From Treponema denticola (GTDB lineage Bacteria > Spirochaetota > Spirochaetia > Treponematales > Treponemataceae), in assembly GCF_024400535.1 (NCBI RefSeq), contig NZ_CP038800.1, positions 1,178,001-1,242,000 of the forward strand: DNA of 64,000 nt. The letters run 5' to 3'. Of the stretch, positions 57,446 to 64,000 are shown in pieces. Position 1 is the stretch's first letter, and the number at the start of each line of letters is the position of its first letter. The notes under the pieces are model-generated. The model had not been told where the DNA came from. It searched no databases and saw only the letters and a list, made by a program, of their open reading frames with translations. Made by a program: the position numbers and the translations under genes.

Positions 57446-58175
57446 TTTAAGCATAGATGATGTAAAAATGTATGTTGAAAAGAATATTGGTAACTTTCAT
57501 AAAAAGAGAATCAGCAGTTTGGATAATCTAAAACTATCGACAATATTAAAAAGAAAGAACCCGTATCTTTTTAAAGCAAAAAATATTTTAACTGCTGAAC
57601 AGATTGTATCCGGATTTTTAAATGCTCATATTTCTTCAAATGAAGAAACAATCTTTGGTGATTGGCTTGAAGGTCTTGCACTTTTTATTAACTCCAAAGT
57701 GTATGGCGGTTATAAATCAGGCATACAAGGTATTGATCTTGAGTTTGATGATAACAATACGCGTTATATTGTCAGCATAAAATCAGGGCCAAATTGGGGG
57801 AACAGTTCCCAAATTAAGAAAATGATTGGTGATTTTAAAACAGCTAAAAAGACATTACGGACAAGCAATTCTCAATTGCATATTGTAGCCGTGAATGGTT
57901 GCTGTTACGGTAAAGAAAAGAACTGGGATAAGGGTGACTATTTTAAATACTGTGGTCAACAATTTTGGGAATTTATTTCAGGAGATGAAAATTTATATAT
58001 TGATATCATTGAACCGTTAGGATTTAAAGCAAAAGAAAAGAGTGATGAGTTTATGCAGTCATATACACAGATGATAAATAAATTCACTGGAGAATTTATT
58101 CAAAACTATTGTTTATCTTCCGGTGAAATCGACTGGAATAAAATAATAAAATTTAATTCTGCAAAAGAAACATAA
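57438..58175 (+). CDS. cassette 4: type II restriction endonuclease-like protein
   Basis: Start at ATG 57438 (GGTGAGG upstream), inside the methyltransferase end. The 245-residue protein has the core GIQGIDLEFDDNNTRYIVSIKSGPNWGNSSQ, a PD-(D/E)XK nuclease pattern (Asp ... Ser-x-Lys) of the PmeII-like type, between helical ends. Together with the methyltransferase it makes a complete type II restriction-modification cassette. Recognition site unknown. Confidence 0.85.
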   Translation: MGSLSIDDVKMYVEKNIGNFHKKRISSLDNLKLSTILKRKNPYLFKAKNILTAEQIVSGFLNAHISSNEETIFGDWLEGLALFINSKVYGGYKSGIQGIDLEFDDNNTRYIVSIKSGPNWGNSSQIKKMIGDFKTAKKTLRTSNSQLHIVAVNGCCYGKEKNWDKGDYFKYCGQQFWEFISGDENLYIDIIEPLGFKAKEKSDEFMQSYTQMINKFTGEFIQNYCLSSGEIDWNKIIKFNSAKET

Positions 58176-58186
58176 AAATGGTTATC

Positions 58187-58252
58187 AACTAACACCCGCT
58201 TCAACCTGACATTGCGGACGAGCCGCAAATGCAGGTTAAGCGAATGTTAGAC
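58187..58252 (+). other. attC site 4
   Basis: Left core AACTAAC (58187-58193), right core GTTAGAC (58246-58252), same inner arms as attC1. Confidence 0.93.
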
Positions 58253-58511
58253 GGATGCCTAACGGCACGATAAACTGTAACTTAGAAAAATGTGATATAT
58301 TTTTATAAATTAAGGCTTAAAACCAAAATTAATAACTTCGTTTTTTGATTAAAGTTATGTTTTATCATAATGACTAATTGAGTAAGAAAAAGTAAACTTT
58401 TATCCAAGTGTTTTTTAACTTATTAAGGAAATCAACGAACTAAAAGTCCCTTGGATGGTCATAGAGAGCTCTTTATTCACAATTAGTAAAAAATATGAGA
58501 GTTTAATCCAC
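58253..58511 (+). other. cassette 5 leader
   Basis: No gene. Begins with the post-attC hairpin TGCC/GGCA (58256-58267), followed by the leader shared with cassettes 3 and 9 (CTGTAACTTAGAAAAAT..., CTTATTAAGGAAATCAACGA). Confidence 0.75.
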
Positions 58512-58540
58512 TTGACATCTTATAAGTATTTTAAGATAAT
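58512..58540 (+). promoter_or_regulatory. promoter within cassette 5
   Basis: TTGACA (58512-58517), 17 bases, GATAAT (58535-58540). ATCTTA (58517-58522) and TAAGAT (58532-58537) form a small dyad in the spacer, fit for autoregulation by the Phd-type antitoxin. Confidence 0.8.
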
Positions 58541-58575
58541 TATTTAGTAAAATATTACGAATATTAGAGGTGTAT

Positions 58576-58821
58576 ATGATTGCTATAAAACCTGTTTCGG
58601 ATTTGCGTAATTATAATGAAGTTTTGCAGGATGTTGCTGATGAATCGCCGGTTTTTCTTACTAAAAATGGTAGGGGGTGTTATGCTGTGATTTCCATAAG
58701 AGATTACGAAAAATTGACGGCTACGCAAACTCTTTTTTCTGAATTGAAGAAGGGCGAAGAATCTGCTTTGCAAAATGGATGGCTGGATACAACTGAAGTC
58801 AGAAAAATGGCGGGACTTTGA
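58576..58821 (+). CDS. cassette 5: Phd/YefM-type antitoxin
   Basis: The start is ATG 58576 (TAGAGG just before). The 81-residue protein reads IAIKPVSDLRNYNEVLQDVADESPVFLTKNGRGCYAVISIRDYEKL, the Phd/YefM N-terminal dimer domain, with a C-terminal helix for toxin binding. Its stop overlaps the toxin start (TGATG). Confidence 0.92.
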   Translation: MIAIKPVSDLRNYNEVLQDVADESPVFLTKNGRGCYAVISIRDYEKLTATQTLFSELKKGEESALQNGWLDTTEVRKMAGL

Positions 58822-59141
58822 TGTTTGAGATAAAGGTTGCTCCGCAAGCGGCAGCAGATTTACTTGAAATCAAAGATTATATAGAGAATGAACTTCAAAA
58901 TCCCATTGCTGCACATAATACCATTTCAAAAATTATAGAAACTTATGAAAATTTGACAGTTTTTCCAAATGTAGGGATTCCTGTGGGAAAATATGTTTCA
59001 TTTCCTACAGATTATAAGTTCGTGCTTTCAAATAATTATTCAATATTTTATAGAATTGAAGACGAAGTTATAAGAATTGTAAGGATTTTGTATTCAAGAA
59101 GAGATTTTGTTCGTATTTTGTTTGGAGAGAATAGCAAATAA
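58821..59141 (+). CDS. cassette 5: ParE/RelE-type toxin
   Basis: The 106-residue protein has the ParE pattern FEIKVAPQAAADLLEIKDYIENELQNPIAAHNTISKI and YSIFYRIEDEVIRIVRILYSRRDF. Members block gyrase or cut mRNA. Confidence 0.9.
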   Translation: MFEIKVAPQAAADLLEIKDYIENELQNPIAAHNTISKIIETYENLTVFPNVGIPVGKYVSFPTDYKFVLSNNYSIFYRIEDEVIRIVRILYSRRDFVRILFGENSK

Positions 59142-59142
59142 C

Positions 59143-59208
59143 GTCTAACACCCGCTTCAACCTGACATTGCGGGCGAGCCGCAAATGCAGGTTAAGCGAA
59201 TGTTATGT
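59143..59208 (+). other. attC site 5
   Basis: Left core GTCTAAC (59143-59149), right core GTTATGT (59202-59208). Confidence 0.93.
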
Positions 59209-59211
59209 GGA

Positions 59212-59226
59212 CTGCCCTTCGAGCAG
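59212..59226 (+). other. post-attC hairpin 5
   Basis: CTGC (59212-59215) with GCAG (59223-59226), three bases after the attC5 right core; only 24 bases to the kinase start, so no room for a promoter. Confidence 0.6.
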
Positions 59227-59250
59227 CAAAATTAAACAAAAAGGGAAAAA

Positions 59251-60783
59251 ATGAATATCGATACAATTGTAAATGATTATATAAAAAGGCATCCAGAAAT
59301 CGTAACACCACTTGCAAAAATAAATGTTGGAAAAAGAATTAATTCAGGTGGTACATCTATTGTGCATGAAGCGGTACTTGAAAATTCAACTTGTAAATTT
59401 GCTATTAAACTATTTTTAGAAAATATAAAGGAAAAGGAGTCTTCAGCATATAAAAGATTTAAACAAGCATATATTAACCTTCAGTTAGTCCAGAATTCAA
59501 ATATATTTTTACCGCAAATTTATTTTCATTCACTTCGTATTACGGAAGAATTAATCATACCATTTACAATTATGCCTTTAGCAGAAAATACGCTTGCTTC
59601 ATTTATAAGAGAAAAAGAAATTGATTTTGAATTATGGATAAAATTATTTAATGAGTTAGGTCAAAAGATAGAAATAATGCATCAATTAAATATTATTCAT
59701 AGAGATTTAAAACCTCAAAATTTATTTATGTTAAATAAAAAACTATTAATTGGTGATTGTGATATAGCTTCATTTGATAAAAACTATTATATAAAATTAG
59801 TGGATACAAAACCTTCTGATAGACTTGGTAATTATTCTTTCTCTGCACCTGAACAAGCTGATAAAAATATTGATGAAATTACACCTGCTGCAGATTGGTA
59901 TGCATTTGGACAGATAATGTATTGGTTGGTTTGTCAGAAAACCATTAGAGGCTTTCAAACAATAGACCTACATTTTAAGCAAACAATTTACAACAGTATA
60001 ATTGAAAAATTATTGTCTCAAAATCCTATTGATAGATTTCAAAATTTTGAAGAAATTCAAAGTCATATTTCTTCATATCAAAATAGACAATTAGAAAAAA
60101 AGGAACTGGAGGAAAGGCATTATCATGCTATTAGAACAACAAATTTGTTTGATGAAATAATTTTTAAATATACATTTGAAGTTAGCTCGTCAATACCTTG
60201 TATAAAAACAATTGCAAGAAAAGATGAAATTGATGATATTATTCTTTTCCTTCAAAAAAATTGTGATAAATTATCTCTTTGGATTTCACAAGGATATTCA
60301 GATATAGATATAAAGGAAATTAATATTGATTCTCAAAATGAAACTTATTCATTTGAATGGCAAGAAATGAAAATTGAAAAGTTAATTATCTTTAGACTAG
60401 GTATTTATCCAGGAGGTTCACTTATTATGGTTATTACAAAACCTCAACAATCTGTATTAGAACAAAATGGTAGTACATATGAGGATGAAGAAGTTTGCTA
60501 CTATAAAAATAAAATTATAACAAGATCCGAATATGATAATGGTTGGGCTATGATTGACGGAAAACGAATACAAATCAGCAATGGAGATACTAGTATAAAA
60601 ATACGTACTCTTAAAAAAACTGTGTACTTTATTTCACCACAAAGCGGTTTATATCAAGAAAATATGGAAATTTTTGAAAAAATACATAAAGATTTTCTAA
60701 AAGACAATACTCTTGATGAACAATATTTTTTTGAGATTTTAAAAAAAGCGAAACGAACAGAAATTCTAAAGATGTATAATTAG
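59251..60783 (+). CDS. cassette 6: Ser/Thr protein kinase
   Basis: The 510-residue protein has an N-terminal Hanks-type kinase domain (about 25-280): Gly loop INSGGTSIV, Lys53 in FAIKLF, HRDLKPQN with Asp153, the metal loop GDCDIASF (Cys for the usual Phe of DFG), and SAPEQ. The C-terminal about 220 residues have no known family (TFEVSSSIPCIKTIARKDEI..., CYYKNKIITRSEYDNGWAMI). No membrane segment. A kinase on an integron cassette is unusual; similar kinases occur in phage-defence systems, so that role is a possibility (inference). Expression must come from upstream. Confidence 0.93.
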   Translation: MNIDTIVNDYIKRHPEIVTPLAKINVGKRINSGGTSIVHEAVLENSTCKFAIKLFLENIKEKESSAYKRFKQAYINLQLVQNSNIFLPQIYFHSLRITEELIIPFTIMPLAENTLASFIREKEIDFELWIKLFNELGQKIEIMHQLNIIHRDLKPQNLFMLNKKLLIGDCDIASFDKNYYIKLVDTKPSDRLGNYSFSAPEQADKNIDEITPAADWYAFGQIMYWLVCQKTIRGFQTIDLHFKQTIYNSIIEKLLSQNPIDRFQNFEEIQSHISSYQNRQLEKKELEERHYHAIRTTNLFDEIIFKYTFEVSSSIPCIKTIARKDEIDDIILFLQKNCDKLSLWISQGYSDIDIKEINIDSQNETYSFEWQEMKIEKLIIFRLGIYPGGSLIMVITKPQQSVLEQNGSTYEDEEVCYYKNKIITRSEYDNGWAMIDGKRIQISNGDTSIKIRTLKKTVYFISPQSGLYQENMEIFEKIHKDFLKDNTLDEQYFFEILKKAKRTEILKMYN

Positions 60784-60791
60784 AAGAAAAT

Positions 60792-60858
60792 ACATAACAC
60801 TGTTTTCAAAGCCGACAAACGGGACTGATCCCGTTTGCGGTTTAAAACAATGTTAGGT
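60792..60858 (+). other. attC site 6 (divergent type)
   Basis: Left core ACATAAC (60792-60798), right core GTTAGGT (60852-60858), inner arms CTGTTTTCAAA / TTTAAAACA and AAACGGGA / TCCCGTTT. Unlike the seven similar sites; suggests a cassette from another integron. Confidence 0.88.
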
Positions 60859-60861
60859 TGA

Positions 60862-60876
60862 CAAGCTAACCGCTTG
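60862..60876 (+). other. post-attC hairpin 6
   Basis: CAAGC (60862-60866) with GCTTG (60872-60876), three bases after the attC6 right core. Confidence 0.65.
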
Positions 60877-60946
60877 CGGAAAGACTTGTGTGGAACCGAC
60901 CTATAACATTTATTCGATCTAAAAATAAATTTATAGGAGGTGTTTT

Positions 60947-61069
60947 ATGTCTGATATTGCAAATAACGCTATCGTAGATGTCGATTTTGACACTCCATTT
61001 GGAAAACTTCATATCCATTATGATGATAACGATAACGATAAAGAGAAAGATGACGATGATAATGAATAG
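60947..61069 (+). CDS. cassette 7: 40-residue acidic peptide
   Basis: AGGAGG (60935-60940) lies six bases before ATG 60947, one of the strongest ribosome sites in the array. The 40 residues read SDIANNAIVDVDFDTPFGKL, HIHYDDNDNDKEKDDDDNE; the second half is almost pure Asp/Asn/Glu. No family recognised. It may be an anti-nuclease, immunity or metal-binding peptide; all of that is speculation. Confidence 0.7.
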   Translation: MSDIANNAIVDVDFDTPFGKLHIHYDDNDNDKEKDDDDNE

Positions 61070-61533
61070 ATGAGTCTATTTATCACTGTATGATTATACT
61101 ATTGTAGGGTGTAATCATACAGTCTTTGTCGCTTGTTTCTATAGCTGGAGCTATTTTTGAGTGGTTGTTTGAAGTATTACAGTGATATTTAACTGAAAAT
61201 AAGTCTAGAATTGAAATATATTAATTGGAAAAATAATATGTGATGCTATTGGCATAATCGACTTGATATGTAGATAAGAAATAATGTATGTTTATTTCAA
61301 GTGAATTCAAAAGATAATAACGTACTATTAAGTCAATCTGATTATAATGATTTTTTTACTCATATAGTGATAAAGCAATGGATGCTTTGGAAAAATGTTT
61401 GAACTGTATAAATTCTATGAAACGATAAAAATGAACTTAAAATAAAGTTGTAAGTACACAAGATATATTACAGGCATTAAAAAATGGTGATGATCATTGA
61501 GAAGATAAGTTAAAATTTGGGAAAAGAAGTAAA
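61070..61533. other. cassette 7, non-coding rest
   Basis: A hairpin CTGTATGATTA (61086-61096) with TAATCATACAG (61112-61122) then TCTTTG is a probable terminator for the acidic peptide. The remaining about 400 bases hold short broken frames (for example MDALEKCLNCINSMKR from 61379) and no gene I can support. Confidence 0.6.
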
Positions 61534-61599
61534 ACCTAACACCCGCTTCAACCTGACATTGCGGACGAGCCGCAAATGCAGGTTAAGCGGTAGTTAGAA
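61534..61599 (+). other. attC site 7
   Basis: Left core ACCTAAC (61534-61540), right core GTTAGAA (61593-61599). Confidence 0.93.
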
Positions 61600-61636
61600 C
61601 GACCCTGCGGGCGACAGAAAACTGGGAGTAATATTT

Positions 61637-62353
61637 ATGTCTAAAATAACGGATAAAATGATTAAGTACTCGTATGAGTTTGCGAAAGATGTTTATAATG
61701 GAAAAATCTCAATCAATGATGCTGTTAAAGTATTATCAACAAAATACTCAATGAAGGAAACGTCTGCAAAAGATTATATAAATAATTATAAATATATGAG
61801 ACTTGCTCATAAGTACGCACGTACAATGAATGAAGCAGCAACAAAATATTTCTTGGATAGTATTTATCAAGAAGATGGTCAATCAGAACTGAAGAAAGCA
61901 TTAATATCAGTATTCGGTCATTTGGATTATTATGAATCACTTGGACATGGAAAATTAAATGGAATAAGGCGAATATATGAGCAATATAGTAAATTAATTA
62001 GCGATGCTGATTTGACACTCTATCCAGAAGAAGAAGAAAATATTTATAAAGAGGGAAAAGCAAAACAAGTTTATGTAAATATATATGAACGTGATCAAAA
62101 TGCTCGAAAAAAATGTATTGAATATTACGGTTACAAATGTTGTGTTTGTGGAATGTTACTTTCAGATAAATATGGGGCAATAGGTCGAGATTTTATACAT
62201 ATTCATCATATTAAAGCATTGTCCTCAATAAAAAAGGAATATACTGTTGATCCGATTACTGATTTAAGACCTGTATGTCCTAATTGCCATGCGATGATTC
62301 ATAGAAGAGTACCGCCATATTCAATTGAAGAATTAAAAGAAATAATTAAGTAG
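61637..62353 (+). CDS. cassette 8: McrA-like HNH endonuclease
   Basis: The 238-residue protein has a helical N-terminus (SVFGHLDYYESLGHGK) and a C-terminal HNH nuclease: CCVCGMLLSDKYG, RDFIHIHHIKALS (catalytic His), DPITDLRPVCPNCHAMIHRR (second zinc Cys pair). Such nucleases cut modified DNA or phage DNA (family knowledge). GGGAG lies before the ATG. Only 37 bases separate it from the attC7 right core, so it relies on an outside promoter. Confidence 0.92.
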   Translation: MSKITDKMIKYSYEFAKDVYNGKISINDAVKVLSTKYSMKETSAKDYINNYKYMRLAHKYARTMNEAATKYFLDSIYQEDGQSELKKALISVFGHLDYYESLGHGKLNGIRRIYEQYSKLISDADLTLYPEEEENIYKEGKAKQVYVNIYERDQNARKKCIEYYGYKCCVCGMLLSDKYGAIGRDFIHIHHIKALSSIKKEYTVDPITDLRPVCPNCHAMIHRRVPPYSIEELKEIIK

Positions 62354-62373
62354 TGTGACTTTAAGAAAAATTC

Positions 62374-62436
62374 TTCTAACACCCGCTTCAACCTGACATT
62401 GCCTTTACGGCAATGCAGGTTAAGCGGAAGTTAGAC
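62374..62436 (+). other. attC site 8
   Basis: Left core TTCTAAC (62374-62380), right core GTTAGAC (62430-62436); short form of the common type. Confidence 0.92.
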
Positions 62437-62792
62437 CGATGCCTTCGGCACGATAAACTGTAACTTTGAAAAATAGGGTATATTTTTATAAATTAAAGCT
62501 TAAAACCCGAATTAATAGCTTATGTTCTTTGGATAAAGTTATGTTTTATTATAATATCTATTTGTATAAGAAAAATAAAACTTTAATCTTTGGATTTTAA
62601 AACTTGTTAAGGAAGTCAACGAGTTAAAAGTCCTTCGGACGGTCATGGTGATTATAATAATTAACTTGTTAAGGAAAACAAAACTTTAGTTTTTGTGTTT
62701 TAATATTGTTATGTAATAGTATAAAAATAAAGTTTATTTGTAGTATTAGGTTTATTGTTAAAAAATTGAAAAAGTGATATATTATTTATAGT
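62437..62792 (+). other. cassette 9 leader
   Basis: No gene. Starts with hairpin TGCC (62440-62443)/GGCA (62447-62450) and continues with the leader shared with cassettes 3 and 5. AT-rich promoter-like sequences lie near 62765-62790 but no clear box can be fixed. Confidence 0.7.
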
Positions 62793-63080
62793 ATGATATT
62801 CGATTGGAATAATGAAAAAAATATGATGCTTAAACGAGATAGAAATATATCGTTTGAGCGGATTATTGTGGCAATTGAGCAAGATAATTTATTGGATATT
62901 TTAGAGCATCCAAATAAAGAAAAATATCCAAATCAACTTTTGCTTCTTGTAGAAATTGATAGATATGTATATGTAGTTCCTTGTGTACTTGAAAACGATG
63001 TTTGTTTTTTGAAAACTATTTTTCCAAGTAGAAAATATACGTCGAAATATCTTGATTGGAAAGGAGAAGAAAATGAATAG
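62793..63080 (+). CDS. cassette 9: BrnT-like toxin candidate
   Basis: The 95-residue protein begins IFDWNNEKNMMLKRDRNISFERI and contains VEIDRYVYVVPCVLENDVCFLKTIFPSRKYT; start and end resemble the BrnT RNase fold. The next gene overlaps by 8 bases and is antitoxin-like. Confidence 0.75.
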   Translation: MIFDWNNEKNMMLKRDRNISFERIIVAIEQDNLLDILEHPNKEKYPNQLLLLVEIDRYVYVVPCVLENDVCFLKTIFPSRKYTSKYLDWKGEENE

Positions 63081-63330
63081 TGAAAAAGAGTTGTATGAAT
63101 CTATAGAAAATGATGAATGGAAATCGGTAAAAAATTTTTATGATCTTAGTAATGATTTTAAAAAAGCAGCTGAAAGTATGCTTATGAAAAGCGAGAAGAT
63201 AGATATAATGCTTGTCAAGCAAGATATGAATAACCTAAAGGCTAAAGCTTTTGAAGAAGGTATGGAATATGAAGTTTTTGCAGGAAGTATTTTACATAAA
63301 TATTTAACTGGAAAGCTGATAGAAAGATAA
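63073..63330 (+). CDS. cassette 9: BrnA/CopG-like antitoxin candidate
   Basis: Start at ATG 63073 (AAGGAG six bases before). The 85-residue protein ends IMLVKQDMNNLKAKAFEEGMEYEVFAGSILHKYLTGKL, the ribbon-helix-helix pattern of CopG-type antitoxins that go with BrnT-like toxins. Confidence 0.8.
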   Translation: MNSEKELYESIENDEWKSVKNFYDLSNDFKKAAESMLMKSEKIDIMLVKQDMNNLKAKAFEEGMEYEVFAGSILHKYLTGKLIER

Positions 63331-63342
63331 ATAATTTAATGC

Positions 63343-63433
63343 GTCTAACACGCAGTTCAAGACTGACAAAACCCGCTCTGAAGAGCGGCCGGCTAAACGC
63401 CGGTATGTTTTGCAGCTTAACTGCATGTTAGAT
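63343..63433 (+). other. attC site 9 (divergent type)
   Basis: Left core GTCTAAC (63343-63349), right core GTTAGAT (63427-63433), inner arms CGCAGTTCAAG-type / CTTAACTGC and ACAAAAC / GTTTTG, with a CCGGC/GCCGG top. Confidence 0.88.
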
Positions 63434-63436
63434 TGA

Positions 63437-63452
63437 CCTGCCTGAAGGCAGG
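63437..63452 (+). other. post-attC hairpin 9
   Basis: CCTGCC (63437-63442) with GGCAGG (63447-63452), loop TGAA, three bases after the attC9 right core. Confidence 0.75.
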
Positions 63453-63479
63453 CGGGTGCGGAACCAATCGAAACAGTCC

Positions 63480-63542
63480 TTCGACCAAAAAAAATAAAAT
63501 AATTGCAATGAAAAAGGGCATTGCGAAAGGAAGGTCGAAATG
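63480..63542 (+). promoter_or_regulatory. structured leader of the cassette 10 lipoprotein
   Basis: TTCGACC (63480-63486) pairs with GGTCGAA (63533-63539), and GCAATG (63505-63510) with CATTGC (63519-63524), as in cassette 2. The pairing ends one base before the ATG. Confidence 0.65.
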
Positions 63543-63929
63543 AAACAGAGAAAAGTAGTTTCAATGATTGGAGCATTAGTTTTAATAATTGGTGCAGTGG
63601 TATTAATTACTGGTTGTCCGCAACCGAATAGTAATAAGGTCAATTCCGGCGATAATGATAATAGCAACAACCTTAATGGTAGTGCATGGTTTGAAAGCGG
63701 ATATCATATCGGCTATTATTTTCTTGATGGAAAAGTTTATGCCGTAGATTCCAATAAGTGGGAAAAATCTTTTGCTGGTACTTATTCAGGTAATAACTAT
63801 ACATCATATGATGGTACGGTAATATCATTTAGTGTATCAGGAAATATTCTAAAAATAAATAATAGAGAATTTCTACGAGTGACAGACCCAAATACACTTG
63901 AAAAAGTTAAAAAAGCACCTATTGTGTAA
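63540..63929 (+). CDS. cassette 10: lipoprotein
   Basis: The 129-residue protein has a signal peptide very like cassette 2 (KQRKVVSMIGALVLIIGAVV, lipobox ITGC) and then an unrelated mature part: an Asn/Asp-rich linker and a small beta-rich domain (GSAWFESGYHIGYYFLDGKVYAVDSNKWEKSFAGTYSGNNY...). The cassette continues beyond the window. Confidence 0.88.
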   Translation: MKQRKVVSMIGALVLIIGAVVLITGCPQPNSNKVNSGDNDNSNNLNGSAWFESGYHIGYYFLDGKVYAVDSNKWEKSFAGTYSGNNYTSYDGTVISFSVSGNILKINNREFLRVTDPNTLEKVKKAPIV

Positions 63930-64000
63930 GTATTACTGGAAGCAGAAAGTCCGTATATTATTTTGTATATTAATGATATAGACAATAGTAACATAAATAT

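Larger units (their letters stand above)
51595..64000 (+). mobile_element. chromosomal integron (integrase, attI candidate, at least ten cassettes)
   Basis: The integrase gene is followed, in the same direction, by nine attC sites at 54124, 55093, 56446, 58187, 59143, 60792, 61534, 62374 and 63343, with one or two genes, all in the plus direction, between each pair. The array continues past the window. Seven of the nine attC are closely alike, as known for chromosomal integrons. T. denticola is known to carry such an integron with the integrase oriented like its cassettes. Confidence 0.95.

Noticed and set aside
54124-63433. Evenly similar about 66-base repeats that could be taken for a CRISPR array
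   Set aside because: They are spaced 0.5-1.6 kb apart with whole genes between, have GTTRRRY cores and imperfect arms, and fit attC sites.

Overview
The window looks like a chromosome segment of an oral treponeme, Treponema denticola or a very close relative. The evidence is low to moderate GC with TTGACA-N17-TATAAT promoters, an archaeal-like phenylalanyl-tRNA synthetase beta chain, an intact and two broken members of the Rpn/'T. denticola putative transposase' family, many small toxin-antitoxin genes, treponeme-type lipoproteins, and a chromosomal integron whose integrase points the same way as its cassettes. The species call is inference from gene content; no database search was possible.

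Layout. 1-2.4 kb: end of a nucleoside/sugar-type ABC transporter operon (ATPase and two permeases). 2.5-10.4 kb: housekeeping and envelope genes (DsrE-like protein, tRNA-His, tRNA-Arg(TCG), rpsD, a large membrane-anchored protein with a lipoprotein, a membrane LuxR-type regulator). 10.4-19.4 kb: an accessory region ending at tRNA-Arg(CCT). It holds a wrecked Rpn gene, a dense set of palindromic repeats, a 1096-residue beta-helix surface lipoprotein with a GC-richer HU-like neighbour, three toxin-antitoxin modules (RelB/RelE, DinJ/YoeB, PIN plus partner), segmental duplications, chimeric gene scraps and a decayed attC site. 19.5-33.4 kb: core genes (cdd, pheT, ctp, rsmE, a WecG/TagA glycosyltransferase, an M16C protease, ruvCA). 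33.5-45 kb: mixed region with an intact Rpn gene, a PadR/DUF1700/DUF4097 envelope-stress-type cluster, a sodium/proton antiporter broken by a 13-bp duplication, nrdG with a small NrdD-like protein under a perfect NrdR box, tandem MNT/HEPN modules with homopolymer frameshifts, and toxin-antitoxin relics. 45.3-51.3 kb: a LolDCE-like exporter operon with an outer-membrane lipoprotein carrier-like protein and a beta-barrel protein.

51.6-64 kb: the integron. intI (421 residues, with an N-terminal extra domain of about 100 residues) is followed by a promoter-like sequence, a tandem 15-bp repeat carrying two GTTAGGT cores (candidate attI), and at least ten cassettes separated by nine attC sites; the last cassette runs off the window. 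Cassettes carry an unknown protein, two lipoproteins that share a leader and signal peptide but not a mature part, MNT/HEPN, a methyltransferase-endonuclease pair, Phd/ParE, a Ser/Thr protein kinase, a 40-residue acidic peptide, an McrA-like HNH nuclease and a BrnT/BrnA-like pair. The array therefore reads as a store of defence and addiction genes.

The most unusual signals are non-coding. (i) A small hairpin with a different but self-complementary stem sits just after each of the nine attC sites. (ii) A 122-bp triple-nested palindrome occurs twice at identical length with covarying arms. (iii) A two-hairpin repeat occurs five times with covarying arms, twice inside operons. (iv) An inverted repeat lies between the -35 and -10 boxes of the likely intI promoter. 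(v) Two lipoprotein cassettes conserve a leader in which the start codon lies in a hairpin.
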